Source: Puccinia triticina (taxonomy: Eukaryota; Basidiomycota; Pucciniomycetes; Pucciniales; Pucciniaceae). From it: 64,000 bases of DNA. Below, in pieces: positions 35,044 to 48,455 of the stretch. How positions within the stretch are numbered: the stretch's first letter is position 1; each line of letters starts with the position of its first letter. Both the position numbers and the translations under genes were made by a program. The DNA is taken from NCBI RefSeq assembly GCF_026914185.1, contig NC_070571.1, forward strand, positions 1,488,001-1,552,000. The letters run 5' to 3'. The notes under the pieces were generated by a model. That model worked only from the letters and a program-made list of their open reading frames with translations. It was not told the DNA's origin and did no database searches.

Positions 35044-35588
35044 TGTCCACATTTGGCTTGAGGCTGCCCAGCCAAATGTTGAAAAATTCATTCTAACCCA
35101 CATATCACCCTCTACCCATTGGATTTCTTTACAGCCTCCAACACCATTAGAATCAGCTTTTATTTCTACATAATCTCAGAAATCCAAAACAACACCTACC
35201 CCCTCACCTGAAAAAAGTAATGTAAAAATTTCACCGGGGAGCCTATCTGACCTGATGTAGACCGGATAGCCAGTTCAGCCTAAACACATGAAAGTAAGTT
35301 TAGACATCATACGTCAAACCCTGTGAGACTCCTTGCCTGTGCACTGGAGATACCTGCACATATTAATCCAATACTGGAAAAAACCGTGAGAGTGTGTCCG
35401 ACCTCAACTTTTGCAGGCTTCTTTGTATTGCTCAGAAATAGCCCTCACAAGATTGGCCACTGAGCGGCCAGTTTTTGATGGTTTTACTTGGAAAAATATG
35501 TACAAGACAGCTGAGATTGGGGGCAATAACCTGGTATATGGGGCATTGAATTGAAAATTGAGAGAGAGGCAATAGACTATAGTATTAG

Positions 35589-35869
35589 CAATACTGGGTT
35601 GATATGATACCAATAACGGTAATGTAACAATATCGTATTGATTTTTGGCGTATTACCAGTACTGTTACCAGTAACGGCAGTGCGTTACCGATAGTAGATT
35701 TAGATTATTAATTCTATTTGCCGCCGTTACAATATTGCTGCTGATATAATGTCAATATTGCAGTGGTATCATGTTTTTTTTTTTTGGCTTTTTTAGCCTT
35801 TTTTGGCTGGAAAAACACCGTTATTGCGTTACTTGCGTTACCATATCAAATCGTATCGACCCAGTGTTG
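35589..35869. mobile_element. MITE-like inverted-repeat element
   Basis: The left end CAATACTGGGTTGATATGAT is mirrored by ATCGTATCGACCCAGTGTTG at the right. Inside are palindromic TAACGGTAA/TTACCGATA-type segments and a T-rich loop. No clear target duplication was found, so superfamily is open. Confidence 0.5.
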
Positions 35870-36316
35870 GTAATGGTATTAGAGATGTAAATACAAATTT
35901 TGTGATTTTCTGCGTAAAAGCCTGTCAGCCTCAGGCAAAGAATGTGACTTTAGTCCTAAGCCTCTCCTTCGGAGACACTTAGTTAAGCTCGATGTAGATG
36001 CAGCCTTTTCTCGGTGGTAGGTTTCTTAGAGCCTTGCCGAGGGAGGGCTGTTGTGACCTAGGTCACAAGTCTTCTTGGCTGCGGGCGCGGCTTGCTCCTG
36101 CGGAGTAGTCACCGCGCTCAGCGTTTGGCTCGACTCAAGCCAAACGGGCTCGAGGCTTGAGACAAGTCACAAACAAGATGTTGGAGGCCGGGATGACCAA
36201 GGTGGTAAACTTACATCATCTTAGTCTAACTAGAGTTATGCATATACCAACCATTGTACATATATGCATAACTGCGGCTGTGCAGCTCTTGTACTTATTC
36301 TAATCATGGCGCCCGG

Positions 36317-37085
36317 TGTGAGAACTCCTTTGGGACGGGTGGCAGTTCTGTGAGGGGGAGATAACAAATATGATATTTGCAGTTAAGCAATATTTATGTT
36401 ACGGGTGGTTTGAAGGACCTGCCCCTCTATTGTACTACACAAGGATTCTGACAACAAAATTTATTTATTGTTGTGGCAAAACCTTGATAGAGATCACTAT
36501 GTGTAGTAGTCTCTATCAGACTTAGATCAAACAATGCAGATGATGTGCAATGACACAAGCTATTTAAGAACCTGATTATGATCACAGGTGTTGGGTGAGT
36601 GGATGTTTGAGATCACACTGTTAAATGAATGAGTGACTGGTTGGTTGGTTGCTGCTTTTCACATGCTGAATTAAAATGAGGGGGGAGGAAGGGCTCCTTA
36701 TATAGTCTATCTACAAGGCGGCCGACTTGTGGTTCTAGCCCTAAGTTTAATTGAATATGCATACAAATATGACCAACTTGTGGTTCTAGCCCTAACTCTA
36801 ATTGAATATGCACAAAAAATATGACCCAGTTGTGGTTGGCTCTAATACCATATTATGTACTACCAATGTACTACTATACTATGTACTTATGTTGAATGAA
36901 AACCATTTAACCAAAATAACTTTTGACTGAGTGGAGCTATCCTAGTGGTTCAAGTGAGTGACTAGGGGTCAAATGACCTTCAGAATCTAATTATGCAATA
37001 ATAAATCTAAGAATATATCTCCTTCTCATGTATTCACCCATCACTTTATGTAATTTGATACTTAAAACAGATTTGGCACACCACA
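36317..37085. mobile_element. Solo-LTR-like insertion in the copia-2 5' LTR
   Basis: 769 bp beginning TGTGAGAACTCC and ending GGCACACCACA, flanked by CCGG (36313-36316 and 37086-37089). The interrupted LTR is continuous once it is removed, judged from the intact sequence around the other LTR. TG...CA ends and no coding frame fit a solo LTR. It contains two tandem units with ACTTGTGGTTCTAGCCCTAA near 36727-36810. Confidence 0.65.
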
Positions 37086-37348
37086 CCGGTACCGGTCCTC
37101 TCTTTTTCCTCACCAAGATTGGACCAATACCGAGCGTACATGAGCTTACCCGTGACGCATTTCTTATTGTCAGGTAAGCGTAATCAATACCGAGATTGGA
37201 CCGATACCGAGCGTACATGAGCTTACCCGTGACGCATTTCTTATCATCAGATCTGCATTCACTCCCCTGAGTGTCTTATAGGTTAAAAGCCGAGCTCTAA
37301 GCATTGTTTTCGGGATTCGCGGACAACTCTCGGGAGACCATAATCTGA

Positions 37349-40300
37349 ATGGTTGGTAGAGGAGGAAAACTGAAAGAAATCAAAGAGAAAGCGTACAAAG
37401 AAACAGAAGAAAAACAGTGTCAAAGAAGAATACTGGAAGAAGAAGAAAGAATTGAGACAATCAGAAGAATTAACGAAGAAAGAGAGAAAGCATACGCACA
37501 ACTCCAAACTCCTATAGCGTCATCATTGAACGACGTAGAAATGGCAAACGGACCCACGGCGGACGATTTCTTCCTCCTAAAAGCCGAGTTCAACCGACTC
37601 AAAGAACTGGTCAATCAAAACCCGGCAGTCCCGGCTCAAGCGGATGGAGGTAACAGTGTGCTGAACAGCTTCCATAAGAAGCCACTCGACCTCCATTACA
37701 TGCATAACCCAAAGAAGACCCGCCTAGCGAAAGGCAAAGCGAACTTCAAAGTGTGGGATCAAGAGATCAACCAAACACTCAAGTATGTATTCGAGAACGC
37801 CGACACATTTACCTCTCAAGAAGCCAACTTCAAGAGAAGGCCAGCGAAGGATCAAGCAGCCATAGCTTGTCTTCTACGTTCTACAATTGAGACATCTCTG
37901 CTCGACATCGTTGACGGGACAAATTCTGACTACCCGTGGACCATCTTCACCAGCCTGAAAAGTCAATGCAATCGATCTGATCGACAACATAAGCTCGACC
38001 TTGTCAGCCAGTTTGCTGATTTAATGGCGAACAAATCAAGCCCCGGCACCGACGTGGATCTTGCGAGGTGGAGCAAAATATGGGCGGAAATGACTCAACT
38101 GAAAATCTTGTTCGAAGAAATGGGAGGCCTATGTTTGCAGAGCAGTTTCTCGGCTCCAGTTGGGATTGACGCGAAGACTTTCGAATTTGTGGTTAGCCAA
38201 AAGCTCGAATCCGCGACTGCCGTCGGAATGAATGATGTGATGACAGTAATCCAGTCAGCTACTGGAAAATCTCAGCAGAAGACGGCAATGACCATTGAAG
38301 ACCCATACCAACCGATGGACCTAGATGCGATAAACGCAATCCGAACCAATCCGGGTAGATATGCCCCACCCCACCGCAGAACCCAACAGTACCCTCAAGC
38401 ACAGAGACCGGCGATGAATCAACAAAACGCGTTACCGACTTCAGCGCCAAAACCGCAACTCTCCATCGAAAAAGCGACGGCCTATCGAGGTGTACCTCTC
38501 AATAGCAATCTCACCAATAAACACAGGACCCAGTGCCATTACTGTAAGCAATATGGTCACTGGTACAACAACTGCAAGGCGTTCTGGGACAATGTAGCAT
38601 CTGGTGTAATTGGTCCACCACCAGAAGAACACGACTCCCCGGGATCCAACTATCTACCGCCGGAACGGCCGTTTGGGAAACACAATCGTCTTAGGCAACT
38701 AGATGTTCCGGAGATCAGCGACGGCAAGATCCTTCTTTATTCAGGGGCCTCGACTCATGTGAGTGGTTCCCTGGATCTATACACGTCTAAACAGCAACTA
38801 CCAACTCCTCGAAAGATACTTCTAGCAGTAGCTGACTGCTTGGTCGATGTTAGTTTCAAGGGCACGATTTCAATACCGACAAAGCAAGGGACGGTGACAG
38901 TTGAGGATGTTTATTACTGCCCGGGTGTAGACGGAATCATTTTATCGGTGGGACGATTGACGAGCGCTGGATGGAAGCTATTTTTTCAAAATCAAGACGC
39001 ATTACTTACTAGCCCAAACAACGTAGTTTTTAAGACATTGTATAAAAACTACTGCTGGTTTCTAAGTAATCTAAATCAATCCCTAATATTGAATAAAGTC
39101 ACCCAGAAGCCTTCATTTGACCCTTTCCTTTGGCACCGCCGCCTCGGACATGTCTTGGAAGAAGTTGTGAGGAAGTACCTAAGCCAACATTATCCGGAAG
39201 AGATCGAAGGAAAAGTGTGGGCTTCCTTCTTCTGTCAACAATGCGCCACATCAAAGAGTATTGACAAGAATTCTCCAGGAGGAAACTCACTCATACCCCT
39301 GGACTTCCTGGTCTTGGATGTGGCAGGACCTTTTCCGTACGATATGTCAGGCAAGCGATACGTGTTGACGATGCGTGACCACACGTCAACCTACATCTGG
39401 TGCGACATAATGGCCGAAAGGAGCGAGGTGCCTGGTAAAATTATGGCGTGGATGAATCATTTGAAGAACACATTCGGCAGGTACCCCAAGAACCTACGAT
39501 GTGATAACGCGCCGGAATATACAGCTTCACTAAAGAAACTCCTTGTACCAACGGGTGTCTCGTTAGCTCCAGTACCACCGTATAGTCCAGAACACAACGG
39601 AGAAGCCGAGAGAGTCAACCGCACACTCGGAGACATGGCGAGAACCATGCTACATGAATCCAAAATGCCAAGACCATATTGGAGCTATGCGTACAGGATG
39701 GCGGCACACATTCACAACCGAATACCCAACAAGAAAGTCAAGCAGTGCCCTCTCACGGCACTTTATGGAATTGAAATTGATCCAAACGTTTTGTATCCAT
39801 TCGGGGCGGAGGCCATTGTCCACATCCCATCAGAAAAAAGGGACAAGTTATTGCAGCGAGCTCACGTAGGCAAACTCATTGGATACCCAGCCGCCGGGGG
39901 TGGTGGCTAGTTCACTCATCATATGACGGAAGGATTCTCCACTCGACCTTGGTGATTTTTCCAGAATTTCAACACCTGCCAGTGAAGATAAAGGAGAAGA
40001 CCAAAGGCGACCTCGACTTTATCCTCAATCAAATAGTCTTGAAATTAGGCGAAGAAGCAACAGAAGAGAATGCTAAGGCTGAAGCGCAAGCCATAGCCAA
40101 ACTTCCAGTAAACGAAGACCAACGACTTCCGCTGAACATCCGAGCTGCGCTACGAGCTGTGAATTCGAAGAAATGGATTGAAGCTGCCAACTACGAAATT
40201 GATAAATTCTTCGAACTTGATGTATGGGAAGCCGTTAAACCATTTGCGGGTGTGAAAGCTTTGGGATGTTGATGGGTGTTTGCCATAAAAGAGGGACCAA

Positions 40301-41637
40301 AAGAGGGTGATGCGGACATTTTTCGGGTGAGATACGTAGCGAAAGGATTCAACCAGGTAATGGGGCGAGATTGTAACAAAACTTATGCCCCAACGGCGTC
40401 ACTAGTAACCCTTCGACTATTGATTTCTTTAGCGATAAAATACCACTACCCAATAGCAACATTCGACGTGAGCTCAGCCTACCTTTACAGCCCAATAGAG
40501 GAAGAAGTATACGTACAACCTCCCATAGAAATTCGACCCGAACTGAAAGGAAAAATAATGAAGTTGAAGAAAGCAATGTATGGGACAAAGCAAGCAGCGC
40601 GTTGTTGGTGGGAATTTTTCAAAGGGAAGATGGAAAGTCTAGGTTTCATTGCATTGGAGCTAGAACAATTGCTATACATCTATCGACGGGACAATGACTT
40701 CATTATCATATGGCTACACGTGGACGACGGATTTGCAGTGGCATCAAATGAAGGGCTCATGTCAGAATTGAGAGTGGCAATGGAGAAAGACATGAAAATC
40801 AAATGGTCAGATAAAGTTGCGAAAATTGTTGGCATAAACATCAAGCTGAAGGCAGATGTGGTTGAATTAGATCAAGAGAAACTGGCTGACCAAATAATCA
40901 ACAACTACTCAAGGCAAACCTACCCTCAAAGAAGTACTCTACCAGACAGCGCACTCGAGATACATGCGGGAGAACCAATTGACCAAACGGAATATAGATC
41001 AGTTCTCGGCTCGCTCATGTATTTAGCAGCAGGGACAAGACCCGACCTGTCGTACGGTGTAAATCTTTTGGCACGTTACAGTCACAACCCATCTCATGCA
41101 CACTGGAAGGCGCTAGATTTCTTGATTGGATACTTGAAGCGCTCGAAATCAATGAAGCTGAAATTGGGGGGAAGAGGCGATTCTTTGGATCTTTGGTCAG
41201 ATGCGAATTGGGGAGGCGAGCATGAAAGGTCAACTTCGGGCTTTGTGATCAAGCACCTAGGCGATGCCATTGCATGGGGAGCAAAGCGGCAGGCGGTGGT
41301 GGCACTATCAACGTGTGCGGCAGAGTATGTGGCGTTATCGGATGGATCTCAACATCTTGCTAGTTTATCAATACTTCTCAAGGACATTCATCACCCACTA
41401 AAAATGAAAATCTTTTGCGACAATGAGGCGGCGATACTGATTGCAGGCAACAATGCATCCAAGAAGAAAACAAGATACTTGATCAGAGCATTTTACTTTA
41501 TCAATGATTTTGTCCGGGAAAACAAGATACAGATACAATGGACAAGCACTCAACACCAACAGGCGGATATCTTCACCAAGAAACTGGGGCCAAACAAGAT
41601 GGCAGTGGCACTGGAAAAATTAGGACTAGCGGGGTGA
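37349..41637 (+). pseudogene. Copia-2 Gag-Pol polyprotein, mutated
   Basis: The ATG at 37349 opens a frame to 39910 with a coiled-coil-like Gag N-terminus and a CCHC knuckle (CHYCKQYGHWYNNC). The protease motif has tyrosine in place of the catalytic aspartate (LLYSGASTHV). Integrase follows, with HHCC, D and E residues visible (CDNAPEY, PEHNGEAERVNRTL). A one-base shift in a G run near 39897 moves the frame. It then reads on with a TGA at 40270 where this family has a basic residue before WVF. The rest is open through reverse transcriptase (TFDVSSAYLYSPI, LHVDDGFAVAS) and RNase H (DANWGGE, AAEYVALS) to 41637. The loss of the protease aspartate alone should block maturation. Confidence 0.9.
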
Positions 41638-41802
41638 AGTTTACCAACTTGGGGGGGGATGTTGGAGGCCGGGATGACCAAGGTGGTAAACTTACGTCAT
41701 CTTAGTCTAACTAGAGTTATGCATATACCAACCATTGTACATATATGCATAACTGCGGCTGTGCAGCTCTTGTACTTAGTCTAATCATGGCGCCCGGTAC
41801 TG

Positions 41803-42174
41803 TGTAAAGAACTTGTCAACACTGTATGGCTTTTTCGTTTGAAAACTAAATAATATTTTGATTTTTACTAGATTTTTGAGAAGATAACATAAGATAACAA
41901 AATAAGTCTCTTGAGGGAAAATAAAACAAGACTGATGCGTCACTATTTATAAAGGAAAGTACAACTTTTAACGAGGGATTTTCTACTAATCATAACTTAT
42001 CATAACTAAGACAACTGTTTATTAACACATCTTGATCTGTTTTGAACTGAAGCCGTAACCAAGCGTAACCTAGAAGATTGTACATAGACTTTACACTTTG
42101 TATCTTTTTATTTATTTTCTTTATACATGATTTTTTTTTTTTTTTTTTTCGGTGTTTCTGACCTGAGTTTGACA
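41803..42174 (-). repeat. 3' LTR of gypsy element
   Basis: 372 bp, almost identical to 48082-48455. Contains a T run of about 20 near 42131-42149 and ends GTTTGACA next to the internal region. Confidence 0.9.
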
Positions 42175-42254
42175 AAATGATCTGCCTTGTACCTCATAAA
42201 TTTACCCGGATCATCTTGTTTGAGGGAAGTCTGATGGGAGTGATGCCAAATTTG

Positions 42255-45200
42255 TTATGGAATTTCTTGATGTATGGGAGCATAGTTTTGGAAAAATGCC
42301 CTCGCTCGTATCCAAGAATTATCCGCCGTTGATCCATCTCTCCATGTCACCAAGTATTCGTGAGTTTTTGGATTCGGGCGTCGATATCCTATGATGCTTT
42401 CTATTTCATTCTCATCATAGAATAACTCCGGAGCTACATTGTGCAAACTGGGAGCCGGGGGTCCTTTTCTTCCTGGAAATGTTCGAGGGTTTATATATGG
42501 AGCAAGCAAAGATGAATGAAAAACCGGGTGAATTTTCTTTAATTCCGACGGAAGAGAAAGGTGATAAGCTTCGCTTCCAATGGACTTAGCAATTCGGAAA
42601 GGTCCCAGTTTCTTAAAATCCAACTTCCCCGATGGTTGTTTTGTTGCTATGTTCTTCCGCAACAGCCATACCCAATTGCCTTCTTTGAATTCCGGTCCCT
42701 CTCTAACTCGTTTGTCAAAATATTCCTTTTGAACCTTCTTTGATTGTGTCATGAATTCCTGTAAGGAAATCTGAATGTCAGTCAATTTTCCCACTAACTC
42801 TTCTGCTGCTGGAACTACAGAACCGCCTGTGAGGGAATTAATCCGAGGATGGAAAGCAAATTGAGCGAAGAATGGCGAATATCCTGTTGATGCTGAGGTC
42901 GAAGAGTTAAACACTAGTTCTGCCATTGGCAACAACTGAACCCAATCATCTTGTCGATCCGACACGAAATGCCGAATGTATGTTTCCATAGTTTGATTTG
43001 TTCGCTCTGTCTGTCCATCTGTCCGCGGGTGCCAAGCCGTGGAAGGAGCTGGTCGAATCCTTAGAAGACGTTGGACTTCTTTCCAAAACCTGGAAACAAA
43101 GATTGCACCCCTATCTGACACAATTTTGTTGGGTAATCCGTGGTGCCTAATAAATCTGTCCAAGAATACATACGCAAACTCCTCAGCTGTCCAAGTTTCA
43201 CAGGCCGGAATGAAATGAGCTCCCTTTGTGAAATGGTCCACTATGACCAATATCGAGTCAAATTTCATGGAGTCCGGAAGCTTTACCACAAAATCAATGC
43301 CAATGACACTCCAAGGACGTTGTGGAACAGCCAAGGGGACCATTAGGCCGGCGGGGCGTTGCGTTGAGTGCTTTGATTTTTGGCAGGAGAGACACAATTT
43401 TGTGTACTGGATAACATCAGCCCGTATTCCTGGCCAAATGAACGTCCTAGTGATGTTCTGCAGAGTCTTTAAGGAACCTAAATGTCCTGCGGAAACATCA
43501 TCATGAAATTCTTTCAGTATAGTTGTCCTAAGGGATAAAGGGACAAAAATCCTATCTTTCAACCACCAAATGTTATGTTTGAATTTCATTGGTGATTCGT
43601 CATCCCCCCTTTCTGACGCAGGAGGCTCTTTCCAATAGGCTTCGCGTAAAAGATCCAAAGCCCGTCTTGTTGGCTGACAAAACATATGATCAATTTGAAT
43701 CCGTCCGTCTGTAGGAATCTCGTCTTCCGAATTACTCTCGGGTGAGTGAACGATCGTCAAAATTTCCTGTTGTATTGAAGATCCCGAGTCTATCAGTGAT
43801 AATCCATCCTTTGTTTTACAAAAAACCGCGCGTGATAACTCGTCTTTTCCATCATCATTGACAAAATCTGGCCTTCTCGTAGCTGGGTCTGCCGGATTTT
43901 GTTTCCCTGGGACATGTTTGATAACGAAATGATATGAGGAGAGCGTAGAAGCCCATCTAGCCTGTCGATCTGATAAGTTTTGATTAGTCAAAAAATAACA
44001 TAGGTTTGCATGATCCGACATTACTATAACCGGCTCATTGGTATCAATTAACCATGCTCGCCATTCTGCAAACGCCGAGACCACCGCATATAATTCTTGA
44101 TCATGAACCTGCCAGAGAGCTTCGCGTGGGGTCAGTTTTCACGACAGAAACAAGACAGGATGCAAATGGCCTTTATCATCTGGTTGACATAACACTCTGG
44201 AGATCGCATATTTGGAGCTATCTACAAAAAGTACTCGTTGTTTTGCAAAATCAAAGTGCATCAACAACGGGGCTTTAGTGAAACAAGTTTTTAGATGAGA
44301 AAATGAAGTGCGACACTCTTCCTGTTCCAATTTCTTTGCCACTTCCACACCCGATTTAGTCAACGCAGTGAGCGGCGCCGTCACCTCTGAGAACCTGTGA
44401 ATAAATCTTTGATAAAAATTTGTGAATCCCAAAAACTTTCACAGATGAAAGATAGATTCCGGGTATGGCCACTGCACTACCGTATCCAATTTCCCTGGAT
44501 CCATTTTTATTCCCACCGGCGAAATGTCGAACCCTAGAAATGAAACCTTGTCAACATAGAAAGAACACTTTTCGGGAGAAGCAAAAAGGTGATTGTCCTG
44601 TAACCGAGACAAAATCTGCTGAACATGCTTCGTGTGTTCGGATCTAGTCTTAGAAAAAATTAAGATGTCATCAATATATACAAAACAGGTAATGTGAATA
44701 AATTCCCGCAGAACGTGTTGAATAAAACGTTGAAAACACGCTGGAGCGTTCGCCAAGCCGAAAGGCATAACAAGATACTCATACAGACCCCACGGAGTTC
44801 TAAAGGCTGTCTTCCACTCGTCTCCTTCTTTTACCCTCAATAAATTGAAAGCCACCTTCAGATCGATTTTGGAGAAGAACTTACATCCCTGCAGTTGATT
44901 CAACAACTGCCCCAAAATGGGAATGGGGTAACTGTCTCTCACAGTCATGGAATTCAATCCCCTGTAATCCACACAGGGTCGAGGTTTCTTACCGGGAACT
45001 CTCACAAAAAAAATGGGTGCAGCGGCGCTAGAAGAAGAAACTCGGATAAAACCTTTATTCAAACTTTCATCAACATATTCCTTCAGCTGTGCTAACTCTA
45101 CAACAGATAGATTGTACAATCCGCCAAAAGGGGGAACCGCTCCTTCGCGCAAAGTAATGGACATGTCCATGTCGCGATGCGGGGGGAGAGTACAATTATC

Positions 45201-47396
45201 CTGTGGACGAAAAACATTAGCAAACTGCTGAAATTCAGGAGGGAGCGTGAATGGGGGATTAGAAATGGAAGCGATACAGCCAAGAAAGTCTACGTTACCT
45301 TCAAGTTCATCCCCAAGATCCGAAGAATCAATGACGAAGACTTGCGTGGACCCCAATGTGAATCGATGTCCATGATCAACACTTCCAGATGTGCTCCAAG
45401 TCTGTCGATCCAACCACGGCAGACCAAACATCGCATCAACTGAACCGAGTCGAGTGATCCCAAAAGTGCTGTTGAATTGCACCGGCGTATTATCAATTGA
45501 CGAAAGTGTGATCTTCCCCGCCCAATCATGGGTCACCGTCCCACCCACACCCGGTTGTCCATCGAAGCCGACACACTGAATGGCAGTCTTGCGTCTTCAA
45601 GACGAAAGTCGATGTTCCCTGATGAACCGATCGCTGATAAAGTTTGCCATTGATCCCGTATCGACCAATACTGAAGCGATGACCAAACTCGTCGACGAAG
45701 TCCTGAAGGAAACCGGAATCAAAATCCGTCCTGCCTTCGAAAGATCCAATCGAACCTGCACCGTTGCCACCGGGATGGCTTCACTTTCATCTTCGGGCTC
45801 ATCATAGCCAATTGGGTCGGCCGAGTTTGCCGGTGCCGATGGCGTAATTGAGTTCTGAGTTGCTACCGGGACAGGAGCGGGACCCGGAATTATCGTCTCC
45901 GACCAATGCCAGCTGGGATGTTGAGGGATTTGCGGTGGACTTGGTGGACCCTTGGGATACAAAGGCAACCGACGAATACTGCTCTCCCCGGGTGGCCTGA
46001 TACCGAACGAGACTTCCGCTACCTGCCGTGGGACCGCGTTCCGATATTGCTCGACAAACTTCTTCCGTGCTGCCCCCGTAACTCCCATATTGGGGCATTT
46101 ATAAGCATTGATGTGATCCGGTGGACTGGTCCGTTGCAAGCATCAAAAGCAAACTCGCTGAGCCATGCAAACCGTTCGAAATAACGCCTCAAACTGTTGC
46201 TCCGGAGTTCTGGCTGCTCGGAAGGTAGAAGCAGCATCAATGTCCATTGCATCTGGAGCTTTGACCGGCGCAGAGGTATTCGGGTGTTGATAAAAAAGGG
46301 TAGGCGGATGATGGATTGGATAAGAAGGGGATTGAGAGTGTTTTCCTTTCTTCTTTTGTTTCCGCCAAACCAAACTCTCCAATTGCACGGCCGCACTGAG
46401 CGCCATACTCATCTTGGTGGCCAGGTTTGGTGTCGTTAACCACGCCTCCAACATTGCCTGATCCACAATGTCGTCATTCAACCCGTCCACATATTTGTCG
46501 ATCATAGCCCGTTCAGAATCGACCACCAAGTGACAAAGGGACTGATAATGAGCGTTGTACTCCGCGACCGTCCGTCCCCCTTGTACACATTCCTCCAAAG
46601 CTCTCTTCGCCGTTTCCGCCGCGAATTTATCCCCAAAAGAAGCTACCAAGCCCTTCTCGAAGTCCTTGACCGTTTGCAACATCGGGTGAAGGAAGGGGAG
46701 TCGATCCAAGTCGGCGTAGGGATCCACGACGTTCTGAGCTCAAGCATTGGTGGAGATGAGAGAATTGTACCAATTCTCGGCGGGGCTGGGGTTTCGGGAA
46801 GGATCCGATGGTTTGTAACCAAAGTGACGAGAGATCCAGACGATCATCCTAGCCTGGGATGAAAAGAAGGCTTCACGAGGATAAAGGAAATCACGGATCA
46901 GCTGGAGAAAACGCCCCAATTGTTTAGGATCGCCCGAAAACCAAACATCCGCAAGTTTGGGAGGTTCGAGATAGACCCGACGCTGTCCTTGGCCCTCCGC
47001 TTCCTCAATTGGGTGATCATTTGACGGGAAAGGCATCGGTCGACCTTGCTGGGGGTTACCGCCTGCCGAGCGAAAAGTTTCACCGGGCTGTAGTTGGGGA
47101 ACCGGTGCCGCCGAATTCGGGACAAACGCAAAGCGAGCAAAATTCGGGGTGTCCGTAAAAGCCGTGGAAACCGGATCGAACTGAACCGGTGGCGGAGGAG
47201 GATGTTGGCAAAGGTTGGTATCCTTCATGATGGAGATTAGCTGCTCCAGACCCGACGCCACTCGACCGACTTGTTGATCCAGAGTATCCAAACGCTGAGA
47301 CTGTGCCGCCAACAAGGAGGATTCTGCCGAAGGAGCAGGGCCTTGAGCCCCTCGAGATTGTTCATCTGAATCCATCTGAACTGAAGAAGGAGGCAA
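42255..47396 (-). pseudogene. Gypsy Gag-Pol, single frame with five TGA stops
   Basis: One reading frame runs from ATG at 47396 to TAA at 42255 (about 1714 codons). It is broken only by TGA at 46740, 46143, 45597, 44439 and 44139; there is no frameshift. Domains in order are Gag, a CCHC knuckle whose second residue block carries one TGA (CF*CL...H....C), protease (VLVDTGSMANF), reverse transcriptase (FFSKIDLKVAFN, FVYIDDILIFS), RNase H, integrase (GIDFVVKL, VSDRGAIF, DGQTER with 35 residues between D and E) and a C-terminal chromodomain-like segment (EIESIIGYR...EYLVTWRDGS..NSWI). The chromodomain places it among chromoviruses. The stops sit where arginine would fit, and all could arise from CGA by C-to-T. 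Confidence 0.92.
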
Positions 47397-48081
47397 ATGA
47401 GGGGAAGAGAGAGAGGGGGGGGCGAGAAGAAACAGCGTTAATGTAAGAATTCAACCAAACACCAAAGTCCTCCGTGTCCGCCGTAAGCTGCTGAGCCTGA
47501 AGCCGGATTTGCGAATGAAGGAGTCGAGAACGAGAGATCGATTGGTTATTAGGTCAATATCTCACGGGCCATGAGATGGGAGATGCGACACGCGTCGGAG
47601 AGAAGCCCGTCAAAGGCTGAGGGAAGTGAGGGGGCTCTTGCCGAATGAATGGCGACGCGTGAGAAGTTGAGGTGTCCTGATCTCTAGATAAGGTTTGGAT
47701 CTGACGAAGGGGGGAAGGGATTTTGGGGCGGTAATGACGAGTGGGGGAAGAGGCTGGAGAAAACCAAGGTTGAGAGCTACTTGTTGATCGAGGAGTAGAA
47801 GATCCAGAGTGATCTGACTCCTCCTCCGGTAGATTTGCGAGAGAGTATGACGGAATGATGAACTAAGGTGATTTGTTTGTGAAGATATCCTTGACTTTTC
47901 TGACTTTGAACGTTCAAAACGATAATATGAAGAACTTCTGCACTGATGATAATAATCTAACTTTCTACAAAATTGAAAAACTTCTGCACTGATGATAACA
48001 CTATAACTTTCTACAAGACTTTACTTGATAACTTTGATATTTATACTCCGTTACTTTAGAGTGGGATTGAGAGACTTATAA

Positions 48082-48455
48082 TGTAAAGAACTTGTCAACA
48101 CTGTATGGCTTTTTCGTTTGAAAACTAAATAATATTTTGATTTTTACTAGATTTTTGAGAAGATAACATAAGATAACAAAATAAGTCTCTTGAGGGAAAA
48201 TAAAACAAGACTGATGCGTCACTATTTATAAAGGAAAGTACAACTTTTAACGAGGGATTTTCTACTAATCATAACTTATCATAACTAAGACAACTGTTTA
48301 TTAACACATCTTGATCTGTTTTGAACTGAAGCCGTAACCAAGCGTAACCTAGAAGATTGTACATAGACTTTACACTTTGTATCTTTTTATTTATTTTCTT
48401 TATACATGTTTTTTTTTTTTTTTTTTTTTTCGGTGTTTCTGACCTGAGTTTGACA
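48082..48455 (-). repeat. 5' LTR of gypsy element
   Basis: 374 bp, nearly identical to the left LTR. The 5' leader between this LTR and Gag (47397-48081) has no frame and contains repeated AACTTCTGCACTGATGATAA segments near 47933 and 47979. Confidence 0.9.

Larger units (their letters stand above)
33409..36173. other. Repeat-bearing spacer
   Basis: No convincing gene. A + frame at 33493-33693 (starting MGAQAKRSANKNGKATRNSS) shows no domain and overlaps a minus frame 33956-33417. Two tandem, diverged copies of a segment with GAACCAGATCCC.ATGAATTGAGC lie at about 33722-33890. Two short hairpins and a MITE-like element are listed separately. From 35880 to 36173 there is GC-richer sequence ending at the copia-2 target site. 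Confidence 0.45.
41801..48455 (-). mobile_element. Ty3/gypsy chromovirus-type retrotransposon
   Basis: LTRs of about 373 bp (41803-42174 and 48082-48455) run from TGTAAAGAACTTGTC to CTGAGTTTGACA on + and are nearly identical apart from a T-run length difference. The internal region encodes Gag-PR-RT-RH-INT-chromodomain leftward. It interrupts the 3' LTR of copia-2. The flanks rejoin with only a TAC overlap, so the target duplication is short or eroded, and two extra bases (TG) sit at the left edge. Confidence 0.92.

Noticed and set aside
42255..47396. UGA read as a sense codon (recoding) in the gypsy frame
   Set aside because: Neighbouring genes end in TGA and TAA normally, and the TGAs sit at arginine-like sites best explained by CGA to TGA change.
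22352..48455. LTR elements as endogenous infectious viruses
   Set aside because: Both copia elements and the gypsy element lack any envelope-like frame after integrase or RNase H; they are ordinary fungal retrotransposons.
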